Below are positions 1 through 6,187 of a stretch of 10,768 bases of DNA, piece after piece. The stretch covers positions 1 through 10,768 of the forward strand of contig JALHIE010000106.1 of assembly GCA_022840285.1 (NCBI GenBank), given 5' to 3'. The translations under genes were made by a program, and so were the position numbers. Every line of letters starts with the position of its first letter. Position 1 is the first letter of the stretch. Under the pieces are notes generated by a model, which was not told where the DNA came from, searched no databases, and was given only the letters and a program-made list of their open reading frames with translations. The stretch comes from Porphyromonadaceae bacterium. GTDB taxonomy: Bacteria > Bacteroidota > Bacteroidia > Bacteroidales > Dysgonomonadaceae.

Positions 1-294
1 GAGATAGTTAATGTAATGTTAAACCTGTACATTGGATATTGCCAAAAGTTGTACACTCAACATTGCCATTTTTTGTACATTGTAAATTTGCTAATTACAA
101 CTGCCTATAATTTAAACATTCGGTACGAAGGAGTCGAACAGAACACGAGCTAATTCATCGAATAGTTGTAAATTTGATTCAGTTGAGAGGAATGAGATTG
201 GTTGGACCGTCAATTTGTGAATTCTTTTTCTACAAAGGATTTCAATAGGAATGGGGAGAACATGTGTTGTGCAAATGTTGTGCGAGCGAGTGAG
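1..294. other. Gene-free left edge
   Basis: I see no credible coding sequence here. Frame 1 is open from position 1 to the stop ending at 153, but its translation is low-complexity and follows a 24-bp DNA repeat, so it is probably chance. A 19-residue ORF (192-251 region) has a possible AGAGG ahead of its ATG but nothing recognisable. The notable structure is the TGTACA repeat array at 26-97 and an 8-bp direct repeat, TGTTGTGC, at 265-272 and 276-283. The stretch lies beyond the 3' end of tRNA-Lys, a common position for integrated elements or their remnants. Confidence 0.6.
26..97. repeat. Three TGTACA direct repeats, 24-bp period; possible IS21-type terminus
   Basis: TGTACA occurs at 26-31, 50-55 and 74-79, exactly 24 bp apart. 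Units 1 and 2 also share ATTGCCA at offset 12 (38-44 and 62-68), and unit 3 has a degenerate ATTTGC at the same offset (86-91). Established knowledge: IS21-family elements end in TG...CA and carry several subterminal direct repeats bound by the IstA transposase. Read this way, the tip of an element would be the CA at 78-79 and its body would lie to the left of the window. No istA/istB sequence is visible, so the assignment is inference. Alternatives are binding sites for a repressor or integrase, or a decayed repeat. Confidence 0.45.
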
Positions 295-347
295 AAATTA
301 AATAAAGCTATCAAGCAGTAAATATGCGAGATAGCTTTATTTAATTT
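295..347 (-). terminator. Hairpin terminator downstream of tRNA-Lys
   Basis: A perfect 18-bp inverted repeat (295-312 and 330-347) encloses a 17-base loop. It starts 10 bases past the 3' end of tRNA-Lys on the minus strand. The outer part of the stem is A/T-only, so the minus-strand transcript ends in a T-rich tail after the GATAGC/GCTATC core. The symmetry would allow it to work in both directions and insulate the tRNA from whatever lies to the left. Confidence 0.75.
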
Positions 348-357
348 GGTTGAAATG

Positions 358-430
358 TGACCCCGGAGGGGCTCGAACCCTCGACCCATTGATTAAGAGT
401 CAATTGCTCTACCAGCTGAGCTACGGAGTC
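358..430 (-). tRNA. tRNA-Lys (anticodon CTT)
   Basis: The reverse complement folds into a complete 73-nt cloverleaf: 7-bp acceptor stem (GACTCCG with CGGGGTC, one G-T pair), D arm GCTC/GAGC, anticodon stem ATTGA/TCAAT, loop CTCTTAA, five-base variable loop, T arm GAGGG/CCCTC with loop TTCGAGC, and discriminator A. The anticodon is the third to fifth base of the seven-base loop, CTT, which reads AAG lysine codons. The 3' CCA is not encoded and would be added after transcription. A -7 box lies about 13 bases upstream and a hairpin terminator downstream, so the gene appears to be its own short transcription unit, following hup in the same direction. Confidence 0.95.
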
Positions 431-442
431 TGAAAAACCGCA

Positions 443-476
443 CAAAGTTACGGATTATTTTTCTTATAAAAACAAA
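443..476 (-). promoter_or_regulatory. Promoter of tRNA-Lys (Bacteroidota type)
   Basis: On the minus strand TAACTTTG (450 to 443) matches the TAnnTTTG -7 box. A TTTG at 476-473 lies 22 bases upstream as a -33 element, slightly wider than the usual spacing of about 20. The mature tRNA begins about 12 bases after the -7 box, which fits a very short 5' leader. The -33 element overlaps the T-tract of the hup terminator. Confidence 0.7.
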
Positions 477-513
477 AATAAGGAGCAAAGTTATTGGACT
501 TTGCTCCTTATTT
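462..513 (-). terminator. Intrinsic terminator of the HU gene
   Basis: A perfect 16-bp stem (476-491 and 498-513) with a 6-base loop contains the GC-containing core AGGAGCAAAGT. On the minus strand it is followed by a T-rich tract (TTATTTTTGTTTTTAT). It begins 19 bases after the hup stop codon, the classical arrangement for a Rho-independent terminator. Confidence 0.88.
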
Positions 514-532
514 AGATCGTTTGACTAAATTA

Positions 533-799
533 TTAGAGGTTGGACAAGGCGGCGCCTGCTTTAAATTTAGCTGCTTTCTTAGCCGGGATGTTGATTGCCT
601 TTTTCGTGCGGGGATTAATACCTTTTCGTGCGCTTCTTTGTGTTAAAGAAAAGGTTCCAAAGCCTACCAATACAACTTTGCCACCTTTTTTCACTTCACC
701 CGAGATTGCATCGAGGGTTGCGTCCAATGCTTTTTTTGCATCAACTTTGCTGAGGCCTGATTTTTCAGCAATAGCACTAACTAGTTCTGATTTATTCAT
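533..799 (-). CDS. hup: HU-family DNA-binding protein
   Basis: This 88-residue protein belongs to the HU/IHF family of small basic nucleoid proteins that bind and bend DNA as dimers. The family pattern is complete: N-terminal helices (MNKSELVSAIAEKSGLS), the dimer core with VGFGTF near residues 45-50, then the DNA-binding arm with RKGINPRTKKAINIPAKK at about 58-75. In that arm, the Pro of INP is the residue that intercalates into DNA in HU/IHF. It closes with KAAKFKAG, and the length of about 90 is normal. It has its own promoter candidate upstream and a strong terminator downstream, so it is probably monocistronic. Whether it is the general HU or a specialised paralogue cannot be told from this window, because Bacteroidales usually carry several copies. 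Confidence 0.95.
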   Translation of the reverse strand: MNKSELVSAIAEKSGLSKVDAKKALDATLDAISGEVKKGGKVVLVGFGTFSLTQRSARKGINPRTKKAINIPAKKAAKFKAGAALSNL

Positions 800-861
800 A
801 AGAAAACGTTAATAAAAAATTAAACAAACATTAATGTTAAGGTTTTCACCTATTTTAGCGC

Positions 862-892
862 CAAATATAATTGATTATTTAAAAACAATCAA
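862..892 (-). promoter_or_regulatory. Candidate promoter of the HU gene
   Basis: On the minus strand TATATTTG (869 to 862) is a full TAnnTTTG match. A TTG at 892-890 sits 20 bases upstream and can serve as a weak -33 element. This gives a 5' leader of roughly 55 bases. A 6-bp inverted repeat (TTGATT 871-876, AATCAA 887-892) spans the spacer. That could be a binding site, but it is short enough to be chance in such AT-rich DNA. Confidence 0.55.
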
Positions 893-973
893 GAAAAAAG
901 ATAAAAAGTATTTGATTTTATTTAAAAAAAAGGAATTATGCCCCAAAATCTCGACATAATACGAAAATATACG

Positions 974-981
974 TATTTTTG
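974..981 (+). promoter_or_regulatory. Candidate -7 box ahead of the rhomboid operon
   Basis: TATTTTTG matches TAnnTTTG and lies 23 bases before the ATG at 1005. I see no convincing -33 TTTG about 20 bases upstream, so the call rests on the -7 box and its position only. It would drive the rhomboid-rhomboid-EEP group, divergently from hup. Confidence 0.5.
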
Positions 982-1004
982 CTTTTCATTTCCATAAAGC
1001 AATT

Positions 1005-1734
1005 ATGAACAATTTTAGATCGGGATTTGGTGCTGCATTGCCGCCGGTGACACTGAATATAATTATAATAAATGTTATTTTATGGCTGGCTCAGGTGGTT
1101 TTTTTGAGGCAGGGAATCAACTTGGCCGAACTGTTCGGGCTGCATTATATAGCGTCCGAAGGCTTCCGGGTTTATCAGTTCGTTTATGCACGTTTTCTCC
1201 AATATGTTTGCGGTCTTTATGTTTGGACGTACGTTGGAGCACGTGTGGGGATCGAAACGGTTTCTCAGTTTTTACCTGATAACGGGTATCGGAGCCGGTC
1301 TGGTGCAACTGGTCGTCGCTTTTTTACGTATTCAGTCCGTTAAGAGCGGTATGTCCGTTGAAGCCATAGAGGAGGTTTACTCCCAGGGGTATCAGCTTTT
1401 GCAACAGAATATGAATTACATCGACAGTGCACAGGGCAGTTTGAACATTGCACTGAATGCGGTCACGGTAGGAGCCTCCGGAGCTGTTTTTGGTATACTG
1501 CTGGCTTTCGGGATGTTGTTTCCCAACGCGGAACTTTTTATCATTCCGTTTCCGTTCCCCATCAAAGCAAAATGGTTTGTTCTCGGATACGGTGTTTTTG
1601 AACTTATCTTCGGTATCAGTAACTTCTCCTGGGACAACGTAGCCCATTTTGCGCACCTGGGAGGTATGTTGTTCGGTATTTTTATGATATTGTACTGGAG
1701 AAAAAAAGACAGGGTACATGGCCACTATTATTGA
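1005..1734 (+). pseudogene. Rhomboid-family intramembrane serine protease, broken by a frame change near 1182-1190
   Basis: Two overlapping frames together make one rhomboid. Frame A starts at ATG 1005 and encodes about 60 plausible residues, including the first membrane helix (INVILWLAQVVF) and GLHYIASEGFRVYQFV. Frame B from about 1183 continues with FMHVFSNMFAVFMFGRT, the HxxxN oxyanion motif. It then has the Ser motif GASGAVFG (about 1471-1494) and the His motif AHFAHLGG, and stops at 1734. Family knowledge: the segment between QFV and FMH normally reads like TYMFMHGG, so about 26 bases appear to be missing, which also explains the change of frame. The catalytic Ser and His codons remain, but an intact protein cannot be translated. 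Initiation at ATG 1186 would give 182 residues lacking the first helix. Sequencing or assembly error is possible. The 3' end overlaps the next rhomboid by 17 bases. Confidence 0.8.
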
Positions 1735-2605
1735 TCGGTTAAAATACAGATACAAAAACGGAGATGTTTTGGTGAAGCTTGTTTTCATCAACGCGGCTGT
1801 TTTTCTCACACTCAAGGTGATTGACGTTTTTTTTGTTCTGTTCAATATCAGGGTGGTCGACCTGATTTCCTTTTTGGGTGTTCCTTCCGAATTATCCCAG
1901 CTGCTGAGCCGCTTCTGGACCCTCCTTAGTTATATGTTTGTCCACGAGCAATTCTGGCATCTGCTTTTCAATATGCTGTGGCTATATTGGTTCGGGCGCA
2001 TTTTTCTGCAATACTTCAGCGGTAGGACATTGGGCAGTTTGTATATCCTGGGAGGTTTTGCCGGTGCATTTCTGTATATTGTTGCGTTCAATACGGTTCC
2101 CTATTTTGTGGGAATGGGGCATAGCTGGATGATCGGAGCATCAGCCGCCGTGATGGCTGTAGTGATGGGCGCCGCTTTTTACCGCCCCAATGTTCAGTTA
2201 AACCTGCTGTTAATAGGTCAGGTGAGGATTGTTTATATCGCTATCGGCGTTTTTTTAATCGATTTCCTTTCCCTGGGTAGCGGTGTTAACGAAGGGGGGC
2301 ACGTTGCTCATATCGGCGGAGCAATTGCCGGCTATATCTTTGCACGGCAGTACCGGGACGGACGTGATATTACCGGGTGGGTGAGCAAGCTGCTTGACGG
2401 TTTGGCCAACCTGTCGAAGCCGCGAAGAAAAAAAACGAAAATGAAAGTCGAGTACCGCCGAACGGAAACTGACCGGGAATATAATGAGCGCAAGCACAGT
2501 GAACAGGCCGAGATTGATGCTATCCTGGATAAGTTGAAGAAGTCAGGGTATAGCAATTTATCACCGGAGGAGAAAAAGAAGTTGTTCGATGCCAGCAAAA
2601 AATAA
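1718..2605 (+). CDS. Rhomboid-family intramembrane serine protease with C-terminal cytoplasmic tail
   Basis: This 295-residue polytopic membrane protein would cleave transmembrane segments of substrates within the inner membrane; its substrates are unknown. It has an amphipathic N-terminus (MATIIDRLKYRYKNG), a first helix at about 19-42, then YMFVHEQFWHLLFNM with HxxxN (H81, N85). The catalytic Ser lies in GASAA (S142), and the catalytic His in GGHVAHIGG (H198). The Ser motif is GASA rather than the textbook GxSG, so the glycine after Ser is replaced by Ala. After the last helix come a basic linker (RRKKTKMK, about 236-243) and a charged tail ending IDAILDKLKKSGYSNLSPEE, a C-terminal segment I associate with Bacteroidota rhomboids. 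The start overlaps the broken rhomboid, and its 3' end overlaps the next gene by 17 bases, indicating one transcript. Confidence 0.92.
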   Translation: MATIIDRLKYRYKNGDVLVKLVFINAAVFLTLKVIDVFFVLFNIRVVDLISFLGVPSELSQLLSRFWTLLSYMFVHEQFWHLLFNMLWLYWFGRIFLQYFSGRTLGSLYILGGFAGAFLYIVAFNTVPYFVGMGHSWMIGASAAVMAVVMGAAFYRPNVQLNLLLIGQVRIVYIAIGVFLIDFLSLGSGVNEGGHVAHIGGAIAGYIFARQYRDGRDITGWVSKLLDGLANLSKPRRKKTKMKVEYRRTETDREYNERKHSEQAEIDAILDKLKKSGYSNLSPEEKKKLFDASKK

Positions 2606-3713
2606 AATAGTCCTGTTTCGGGGAATAGTGAGAAACATAATATTCGTTACGAATATTATGGCCATACTGTTGCTTTTTAGTTCATTCTTGTCCTGGCATG
2701 TCTCACCGCTCAAAACCAATCTGTTTTCCTATATCGGAATAGCGTTCGGGTTTATTTTCTTCCTGAATATCGGCTATCTTTTTTTATGGATAGCGTTCAA
2801 AAAATGGAAGTTGGCGTCCGTCTCGTTTGTCTCTCTGTTGTTGTGTTACCATCCGATAACTACTTTTTTTCCGATGAACCTTTTTCCGGAGAAAGTTCCC
2901 GAAAACAGCCTGAAAATTCTTACCTATAACGTGGAGGGATTTGTTAACGAAAATAAAAAAGAGGACAAGGAGCATCCTATCCTCGATTATATTGTTGAAA
3001 CGGATGCCGATATTGTTTGCCTGCAGGAGTACCTGGTAAGTAAAACTGGACAATCGATCAAATCGCAGCGTGATGTGAACCGTATCCTCAATAAATATCC
3101 GTATCACTCTTCTACGGCACTGGAAGCGTCGGGGAAATACCATATTTACGGGTTGGCTTGTTTCTCCAAATATCCCATTGAAAAAACCCGTGAAGTCGTT
3201 TTTAATTCGTCGTTTAACGGTGCTGCGGTTTATACTATTGACGTAAACGGGAAAAAACTTGCTGTTGCCAATGTACATCTTGAGTCGAACAGTATTTCCG
3301 CAGAAGATAAGAAACTTTACGGCGATTTTATTCAGAACAGCGATGAGGTGAACCTGGAAGATGTAACGTCCAACATCCGTTCCCGTTTAGGGAGAGCTTA
3401 TCGCATGCGCGCGGAGCAGGTACGGAAAGTGAAAGATCACCTCTCGGAATTAGAGGTTGACGGAATCATTGTTTGCGGCGATTTCAACGACACACCCATT
3501 TCGTACGTTTACGCACAGATGAAGAGAGGAATGGATGATGCCTTTGCATCCACCGGCTTCGGTCCGGGGATCACCTACCACAAGGATTTCTTCTGGTTCC
3601 GGATTGACAATATCATGCACAGTCCCAACCTGAAATCCTACAAGACGAAAGTAGACAAAGTGCCCTATTCCGATCATTATCCGTTAACTACCTTTTTGAA
3701 CGTGGGCGACTAA
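2589..3713 (+). CDS. Membrane-anchored endonuclease/exonuclease/phosphatase (EEP) family protein
   Basis: A 374-residue protein with two parts. Residues 1-100 hold about three hydrophobic segments (roughly 15-34, 46-69, 76-95). Residues 105-374 form an EEP hydrolase domain, a Mg2+-dependent phosphodiesterase/phosphatase fold. Visible motifs are TYNVEGF (N114), DIVCLQEY (E147), VHLES (H230), CGDFNDTP (D298, N300), FRIDNI (D340, N341) and YSDHYPL (D362, H363), so the catalytic set looks complete. The domain probably faces the periplasm, but topology is inferred. EEP members act on nucleic acids, phosphoinositides or sphingomyelin, and the sequence does not tell which. A GGAGG at 2567-2571 lies too far upstream to be a standard RBS, so the start depends mainly on the overlap with the rhomboid (17 bases). 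Membrane-anchored EEP genes next to rhomboids are, to my recollection, usual in Bacteroidales. Confidence 0.87.
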   Translation: MPAKNKIVLFRGIVRNIIFVTNIMAILLLFSSFLSWHVSPLKTNLFSYIGIAFGFIFFLNIGYLFLWIAFKKWKLASVSFVSLLLCYHPITTFFPMNLFPEKVPENSLKILTYNVEGFVNENKKEDKEHPILDYIVETDADIVCLQEYLVSKTGQSIKSQRDVNRILNKYPYHSSTALEASGKYHIYGLACFSKYPIEKTREVVFNSSFNGAAVYTIDVNGKKLAVANVHLESNSISAEDKKLYGDFIQNSDEVNLEDVTSNIRSRLGRAYRMRAEQVRKVKDHLSELEVDGIIVCGDFNDTPISYVYAQMKRGMDDAFASTGFGPGITYHKDFFWFRIDNIMHSPNLKSYKTKVDKVPYSDHYPLTTFLNVGD

Positions 3714-3795
3714 TTATTCCCTTGGCTTTATCCGTTTCGCAGAAAGCGATGCTGAGAGTCTGGTGAAATAGAACACTAAAAAATGATAAAAATTT

Positions 3796-4158
3796 ATGTA
3801 TAAGATAAGTAAACAGTTTGCATTTTCCGCTGCTCATTCGCTCGACGGATTGCCGGGTGATCATCCCTGTACCCGGTTGCACGGGCACAATTATGTGATT
3901 ACGGTACACCTCAGGTCCAGGGAGCTGAACGATACGGGATTTGTGAAAGACTATAATGAGTTGAAGGTCGTAAAGCAATATATTGATGAACATATCGATC
4001 ACCGAAACCTGAATGACATCATGTATCCGTTGAACTCCTCAGCCGAAAACCTGGCTCGGATGTTTTTCGATATTTTTAAACCGATGCTTCCCGAGTTGTA
4101 TGCCGTGGAAGTGAGTGAAACACCAAAAACTTCTGCTGTATATGAGCCTGATAATTAA
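3796..4158 (+). CDS. queD: 6-carboxytetrahydropterin synthase QueD (6-pyruvoyl-tetrahydropterin synthase family)
   Basis: QueD converts 7,8-dihydroneopterin triphosphate to 6-carboxy-5,6,7,8-tetrahydropterin, the second step towards preQ0 and queuosine. The 120-residue length is typical. Zinc ligands are visible as H14 (SAAHS), H29 and H31 (CTRLHGHNY). The catalytic Cys is C25, with H69 in DHRNLN and E107 in VSETPKT completing the usual active site. The alternative, a 6-pyruvoyl-tetrahydropterin synthase for biopterin, is less likely because queE follows directly with a 17-base overlap. The 82 bases between the EEP gene and this start carry no clear promoter or terminator, so read-through from upstream is possible. 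No Shine-Dalgarno sequence precedes the ATG. Confidence 0.93.
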   Translation: MYKISKQFAFSAAHSLDGLPGDHPCTRLHGHNYVITVHLRSRELNDTGFVKDYNELKVVKQYIDEHIDHRNLNDIMYPLNSSAENLARMFFDIFKPMLPELYAVEVSETPKTSAVYEPDN

Positions 4159-4723
4159 TGAGATATTTTATTCGTTACAGGGGGAAGGAGGCCGTACCGG
4201 CGAAGCTTCCGTATTTGTCAGGTTGTCCAAATGCAATTTGGCGTGTAGTTTTTGTGATACCGATTTCAAGTCTGGGAAGAGCATGGCGCTCGACGAGATC
4301 TACGCTGAAATTTCATCCTATCCTTGCCGGTGGATTATCTGGACGGGAGGTGAACCTACGCTTCAACTTAACGAGGAGATCGTTGCTTTTTTCAAAGACA
4401 AGGGATACAGGCAAGCCATTGAAACCAACGGGACGCGCCGGGTTCCTTCGGGGATCGACTACATCACGTGCAGTCCCAAGCAGCAGTTCGGGAAGATTCG
4501 CATACTTATTCCTGAGGTGGATGAATTGCGCTTTCCCATGGCCAAGGGCGATCCCTTGCCCGATGTTTCTGTCCTTCCCAAAACAAGACGCTATTTGCTA
4601 AGCCCTATCTTTGACGGCATGAACGTTATACAGGAAAATGTGGATTACTGCGTGGAGCTTATCAAGCAAAATCCGCACTGGGGGCTGAGTTTACAAGTTC
4701 ATAAGCTTATTGGAATCAGGTAA
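4142..4723 (+). CDS. queE: 7-carboxy-7-deazaguanine synthase QueE (radical SAM)
   Basis: QueE rearranges the QueD product, 6-carboxytetrahydropterin, into 7-carboxy-7-deazaguanine using S-adenosylmethionine and a [4Fe-4S] cluster. I start it at ATG 4142, giving 193 residues, because the family begins right at NEIFYSLQGEG. The in-frame ATG at 4115 only adds nine residues that translate the queD 3' end. Motifs: SLQGEG (11-16), cluster-binding CNLACSFC (C31, C35, C38) with the CxxxCxxC spacing, GGEPTLQ (69-75), ETNGTRR (94-100) and the C-terminal LQVHKLIGIR. queC and queF are not in the window, so the rest of the preQ pathway must be elsewhere. It is followed after 25 bases by RNase Z, with no promoter box seen between. 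Confidence 0.94.
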   Translation: MSLIINEIFYSLQGEGGRTGEASVFVRLSKCNLACSFCDTDFKSGKSMALDEIYAEISSYPCRWIIWTGGEPTLQLNEEIVAFFKDKGYRQAIETNGTRRVPSGIDYITCSPKQQFGKIRILIPEVDELRFPMAKGDPLPDVSVLPKTRRYLLSPIFDGMNVIQENVDYCVELIKQNPHWGLSLQVHKLIGIR

Positions 4724-4748
4724 CTGTAAGCTATCAGTTTGAAATTTT

Positions 4749-5630
4749 ATGACTCGCTTTGAAATAACGATCCTGGGTTGTGGTTCGGCAATGCCAACCA
4801 CGCTGCATAACCCTTCTTCGCAACTGGTCAATGTAAACGAAAAACTCTTTATGATCGATTGCGGTGAAGGTACCCAGCTTCAGTTGCGGAAGTATAAAAC
4901 CCGGATAAACAAGCTGCACAGCATTTTCATATCCCATTTGCACGGTGACCATGTTTTCGGGCTTCCCGGATTGCTGGCCACACTGAGTTTATTGGGAAGG
5001 ACCGGCGATTTGAATATCTACGCGCACAAGGATATGGAGTTGTTTCTCGACCCTTTCATCAAATACTTCGGCAATCAGTTCCCGTACAAAATAAACCTTG
5101 TCCCTTTGGATCCTATTCGTGTCCATTCGTTTCCCTTGAAACACCGGATACCCACCAACGGTTTTTTGTTCGAAGAGAAAGAGCGGCCCCGTCACATCAA
5201 GCGGGAGATGATTGATTTTTACAACATCCCCGTAGGTAAGATAAACGAGATTAAACAGGGGGCTGATTTTGCGGCTGACGATGGAAGATGGATCAAAAAT
5301 GAAGTTCTTACCACTCCCTCTACTCCCCCTCGAGCATATGCCTATTGTTCCGATACGGCTTTTTCTACCGAAATTATTCCTTACATTCAACGTTCTGACG
5401 TATTGTATCACGAGGCTACTTTTGCTGAAGCCGAAAACATGAGAGCACAGGAGACGCATCATTCTACAGCTCGACAGGCAGCCGAAATAGCCAAAGCGGC
5501 AAACGTGAGAAAACTTATTATCGGTCATTATTCGTCGAGATACAATGAGTTGGACAAACTGCTTGACGAGGCCCGGGCTGTTTTTCCTGAAACAGAACTG
5601 GCTGATGAAGGGATGACAATTAATCTTTAA
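4749..5630 (+). CDS. rnz: Ribonuclease Z (tRNase Z), tRNA 3' end processing
   Basis: RNase Z is a zinc-dependent endonuclease of the metallo-beta-lactamase fold that cuts tRNA precursors after the discriminator base. That is relevant here, because the neighbouring tRNA-Lys has no encoded CCA. The 293-residue protein shows ILGCGSAMPT, the metal motif SHLHGDH (H63, H65, D67, H68), KHRIPTNGFLFEEK (H132, with the exosite arm near 140-185), CSDTAFS (D202), HEATF, HHSTARQAAEIA and IGHYSSRY (H260). All expected metal ligands are present. The third His comes about eight residues earlier than in the Bacillus subtilis enzyme as I remember it (H140). The segment around 118-126 (VPLDPIRVHSF) looks shortened by 8-11 residues compared with Bacteroidales relatives. 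This may be a natural loop difference or a small in-frame deletion. It is probably transcribed with queDE. Confidence 0.93.
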   Translation: MTRFEITILGCGSAMPTTLHNPSSQLVNVNEKLFMIDCGEGTQLQLRKYKTRINKLHSIFISHLHGDHVFGLPGLLATLSLLGRTGDLNIYAHKDMELFLDPFIKYFGNQFPYKINLVPLDPIRVHSFPLKHRIPTNGFLFEEKERPRHIKREMIDFYNIPVGKINEIKQGADFAADDGRWIKNEVLTTPSTPPRAYAYCSDTAFSTEIIPYIQRSDVLYHEATFAEAENMRAQETHHSTARQAAEIAKAANVRKLIIGHYSSRYNELDKLLDEARAVFPETELADEGMTINL

Positions 5631-5661
5631 GAGAAACAGTTACAACAACGTAATTTTTTCC

Positions 5662-5669
5662 TACTTTTG
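5662..5669 (+). promoter_or_regulatory. -7 box of the sorting-domain protein gene
   Basis: TACTTTTG is a full TAnnTTTG match, 70 bases ahead of the chosen ATG at 5740. Transcription would begin near 5676, after the in-frame ATG at 5671, which argues for the downstream start. No good -33 TTTG is seen. The leader contains GAACCC/GGGTTC (5706-5711, 5714-5719), a palindrome with too small a loop for a stable hairpin. Confidence 0.55.
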
Positions 5670-5739
5670 TATGGTATTGAACACAAAACAGTTGGTGTGG
5701 TTTTCGAACCCAAGGGTTCAACACTCAAAAGAGGTAAGT

Positions 5740-6060
5740 ATGAGAAGATTTTACCGGGCGATGCTATGTGTATTCTTTTTTTTATGCGGTTTTGGGCTTG
5801 ACGGAATTTACGCACAAGATCAGGTCAGGGAGGGGATTGTGGAAGAAAACGTCCCTGAGACAAAAATAAAGTTAGCGGAAAACCGGCTGATTATTGAAAA
5901 CCTTCCGAAAGACGGAGTACTGGAAGTATTCAGTATTGTCGGCGTAAAAGTGTATACCCGAAAGGTGAAAGCAGGAACGAACGAATACACGCTCGATCTT
6001 CCCAAGGGGTACTACATCATTCGTATCGGTGAATTAGTCAAAAAGATATTATTAAAGTAA
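5740..6060 (+). CDS. Small secreted protein consisting almost only of a type IX-sorting-like C-terminal domain
   Basis: The protein is 106 residues from ATG 5740. AGAGG at 5730-5734 gives this start a reasonable RBS, and a signal peptide begins immediately: MRRFYR, a hydrophobic core at about 8-21, and a likely cleavage after IYA (25). The in-frame ATG at 5671 is rejected because it would put 23 polar residues before the signal peptide. From about residue 44 on the sequence fits the Por-type/T9SS C-terminal domain: ENRLIIENLPKDGVLEVF, then VGVKVYTRKV, LPKGYYIIRIG and the basic end KKILLK. In typical T9SS substrates this domain follows a large cargo; here only about 20 residues separate it from the signal peptide. 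It may be an unusual substrate, a small beta-sandwich protein without sorting role, or a remnant. The gene has its own -7 box. Confidence 0.75.
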   Translation: MRRFYRAMLCVFFFLCGFGLDGIYAQDQVREGIVEENVPETKIKLAENRLIIENLPKDGVLEVFSIVGVKVYTRKVKAGTNEYTLDLPKGYYIIRIGELVKKILLK

Positions 6061-6140
6061 AAAAGTAAATTTTAGTGCATAAAGTTATAAAAATGCTTTC
6101 TTTTTGATGGTCATGTCGCGAACATTGACAGTTTTTTTTA

Positions 6141-6148
6141 TATCTTTG
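6141..6148 (+). promoter_or_regulatory. -7 box of the asd gene
   Basis: TATCTTTG followed by CA is a textbook TAnnTTTG element, 39 bases before the ATG at 6188. A TTGACA lies at 6125-6130 but only 10 bases upstream, too close for a standard -33 element. Because transcription would start near 6155, the longer reading frame from 6104 cannot be the protein start. Confidence 0.65.
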
Positions 6149-6187
6149 CAGTTTCGTTTATTTATCATCATTAAAACAGTTACTAAA

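Noticed and set aside
106..111. Exact TATAAT sequence
   Set aside because: Bacteroidota primary sigma factors use TAnnTTTG at -7, no matching upstream element is present, and no gene follows.
121..150. tRNA-like fragment (GGAGTCGAAC)
   Set aside because: It faintly resembles a T arm, but no stems or other tRNA parts can be built around it.
1..153. Open frame running in from the left edge
   Set aside because: Its Leu-Tyr periodicity only mirrors the 24-bp DNA repeat; composition and lack of any family likeness suggest chance.
3714..3795. preQ1-type riboswitch ahead of queD
   Set aside because: An A-rich run follows a GAGAGTCTGG segment, but I cannot form the required stem and pseudoknot with conserved bases; a covariance-model scan would decide.
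5671..5739. Longer start of the sorting-domain protein
   Set aside because: It lies at or before the expected transcription start and would bury the signal peptide; ATG 5740 has an RBS.
6074..6106. Terminator after the sorting-domain gene
   Set aside because: Only a four-base stem (GCAT/ATGC) precedes the T-rich run, too weak to claim.
6104..6187. N-terminal extension of asd
   Set aside because: It overlaps the -7 box at 6141-6148, and the family starts exactly at MKIAIVG.
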